Assembly (NCBI GenBank): GCA_031459655.1
Contig: JAVKID010000073.1
Coordinates: 1 to 14,910 of the forward strand
Source: Fervidifonticultor_A octavus_A
Lineage (GTDB): Bacteria > Sysuimicrobiota > Sysuimicrobiia > Sysuimicrobiales > Humicultoraceae
Direction: 5' to 3'
DNA length: 14,910 bases
The notes under the pieces are model-generated. The model was not told the DNA's origin, ran no database searches, and was given only the letters and a program-made list of their open reading frames with translations. A program made the translations under genes and the position numbers. Of the stretch, positions 14,162 to 14,910 are shown one piece after another (position 1 is the first letter of the stretch; every line of letters begins with the position of its first letter).

Positions 14162-14284
14162 GCAGCGCACCTTCGGCCGCATCCGCAAGGCCTACCGGCA
14201 ATCCGCTCTCTGCCCGAAGCCCTGTCGGCCTGCGCGGCATCATAATCCTCTTTGGGGGCGCTGGTTGTCTCCGACTGTCATGTT

Positions 14285-14910
14285 GTGCCACAGGGAGGTG
14301 AACGGACGACGAGGACAATCCGACCGTGGTGGCCGGTGCTGATGACCGCGATGCTCCTCACCGGCGGGCTGTTCGCGGCGGCGCACGCCACGGCACCGGT
14401 CAGCGTACCGCCGGGAACGCCGGTGCTGCGGGAGCCCGCCGTCGTCACGACGTGCGGCCAGAGCCCCGGCGCGCTCATGGTGAAGGTGATGTGCGATGAG
14501 GCGAAGGTGGAGTGCGTGCAGGCAGATCTCCTCAAGCCCGAGCAGCTGGCCGCGGGGAAGTTCAAGACCCTCATCGTGACCATGGGCACGAGCCTCAAGG
14601 GCATGGGGGCGGCCGGTGTCAACGTGGACTCGGAGCTCAGGCGCATCCGCGCCGTGCTGGCGGAGGCGCGCAGGCTGAAGCTCACCGTCGTCGGCGTGCA
14701 GCTGGAAGGCCCGTCCCGCCGGACCGACGAGACGGACGAGGCCTCGATCCGGACGGTGGCGCCCGAATCCGACCTGCTCATCATCCGCAGCGACGTGAAC
14801 GGCGACGGGTACTTCACCAGAGTGGCAGCGGAGAAGAAGATTCCGCTGATCCTGATCAAGGAGGCGCTGGACGTCAAGGCGCTGCTGCCGGTCCTCTTCA
14901 AGAAGCCGGC
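14285..14910 (+). CDS. Secreted DUF6305-like protein, partial at the window edge
   Basis: The frame is open from 14246 to the end of the window without a stop, so the 3' end is missing; about 208 residues are visible from GTG 14285. The N-terminus looks like a signal peptide: RTTRTIRPWWPVL, then MTAMLLTGGLFAAAHA with a likely cleavage after AHA. The mature part resembles DUF6305 proteins: VVTTCGQSPGALMVKVMC, KTLIVTMGTSLKGMGAAGVNVDSEL, VVGVQLEGPSRR, SDLLIIRSDVNGDGYFTRVAAEKKIPLILIKEALD. The function of this family is unknown. The start is uncertain: the best ribosome site, GGGAGGTG at 14293-14300, precedes only ACG codons (14306, 14309) in this frame, with GTG 14285 overlapping it upstream and ATG 14342 inside the signal peptide. 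Three cysteines in the first mature 30 residues are unusual. Confidence 0.72.
   Translation, partial: MPQGGERTTRTIRPWWPVLMTAMLLTGGLFAAAHATAPVSVPPGTPVLREPAVVTTCGQSPGALMVKVMCDEAKVECVQADLLKPEQLAAGKFKTLIVTMGTSLKGMGAAGVNVDSELRRIRAVLAEARRLKLTVVGVQLEGPSRRTDETDEASIRTVAPESDLLIIRSDVNGDGYFTRVAAEKKIPLILIKEALDVKALLPVLFKKP

Larger units (their letters stand above)
13760..14284. other. 525-bp region without a convincing gene: hairpin-rich, divergent promoters expected
   Basis: This region separates the cupin gene (- strand) from the secreted protein gene (+ strand) and should hold both promoters. It contains five short perfect or near-perfect hairpins (13810-13834, 13881-13895, 13906-13921, 13964-13978, 13987-14018) and a tandem repeat at 14108-14161. 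The stretch at about 14020-14062 is richer in A/T than its surroundings and is a plausible promoter area. A 10-base motif AGGATTATGA, shared with the palindrome before the aminotransferase gene, lies at 14240-14249 on the - strand. No tRNA or known riboswitch was recognised. Short open frames cross it on both strands but none has convincing start signals or family resemblance. Confidence 0.6.

Noticed and set aside
13874..14188. Open frame of about 104 codons on the - strand with a protein-like central part (DNGNVYLVLAEGL...WLLFVCRR)
   Set aside because: The N-terminal part is read through the 18-bp repeat, third-position GC is lower than in neighbouring genes, no ribosome site or family resemblance was found, and it overlaps the hairpin cluster. 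A decayed gene fragment remains possible.
14278..14901. Open frame of 207 codons on the - strand at the right edge
   Set aside because: Ser/Arg/Thr-rich shadow of the + strand DUF6305-like gene, which has a signal peptide and family-like blocks.
1..14910. CRISPR arrays, tRNA or rRNA genes, insertion sequences
   Set aside because: No regularly spaced repeats, tRNA T-arm signatures, rRNA-like sequence or transposase-like protein was seen in the window.

Overview
The window is GC-rich, densely packed bacterial DNA with short intergenic gaps, frequent ATGA/GTGA start-stop overlaps and strongly G/C-biased third codon positions. Nothing in it fixes the taxon. The mix of a CUT1-type ABC importer, a COG2403-type GTPase and a DUF6305-like secreted protein fits a GC-rich, possibly thermophilic or uncultured soil or sediment lineage, but that is only a guess.

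Region 1 (about 1-5754, + strand) is a carbohydrate locus. It holds the C-terminal end of a ribulokinase (AraB type), a Tat-exported solute-binding protein, two MalF/MalG-type permeases, a sialidase-fold (BNR/Asp-box) enzyme and a class I lyase of the DHDPS/N-acetylneuraminate lyase superfamily. A GC hairpin sits between the binding protein and the first permease. No ATP-binding subunit lies in the window. The likely scheme is import of a saccharide, cleavage by the BNR enzyme, retro-aldol cleavage of a keto-sugar acid, and kinase entry into pentose metabolism.

Region 2 (about 5890-12594, + strand) is a second, tightly coupled transcription unit. It starts behind an AT-rich island carrying a near-perfect 24-bp palindrome. 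Its genes encode a class III aminotransferase, a 45-49 residue single-span membrane protein, an SSS-family sodium/solute symporter, an unrecognised two-module protein, a creatininase-family amidohydrolase with the residues typical of true creatininase, a COG2403 (cyclic-2,3-diphosphoglycerate synthetase-like) P-loop GTPase and an IclR regulator. This looks like uptake and degradation of a small amide, lactam, guanidino or amino compound under IclR control, and it is the best candidate for an undescribed pathway.

Region 3 (about 12600-14910) holds a convergent orphan bicupin gene on the - strand, then a 525-bp region without a convincing gene. That region is dense in hairpins and carries a short 18-bp tandem repeat. 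The start of a secreted DUF6305-like protein runs off the right edge.
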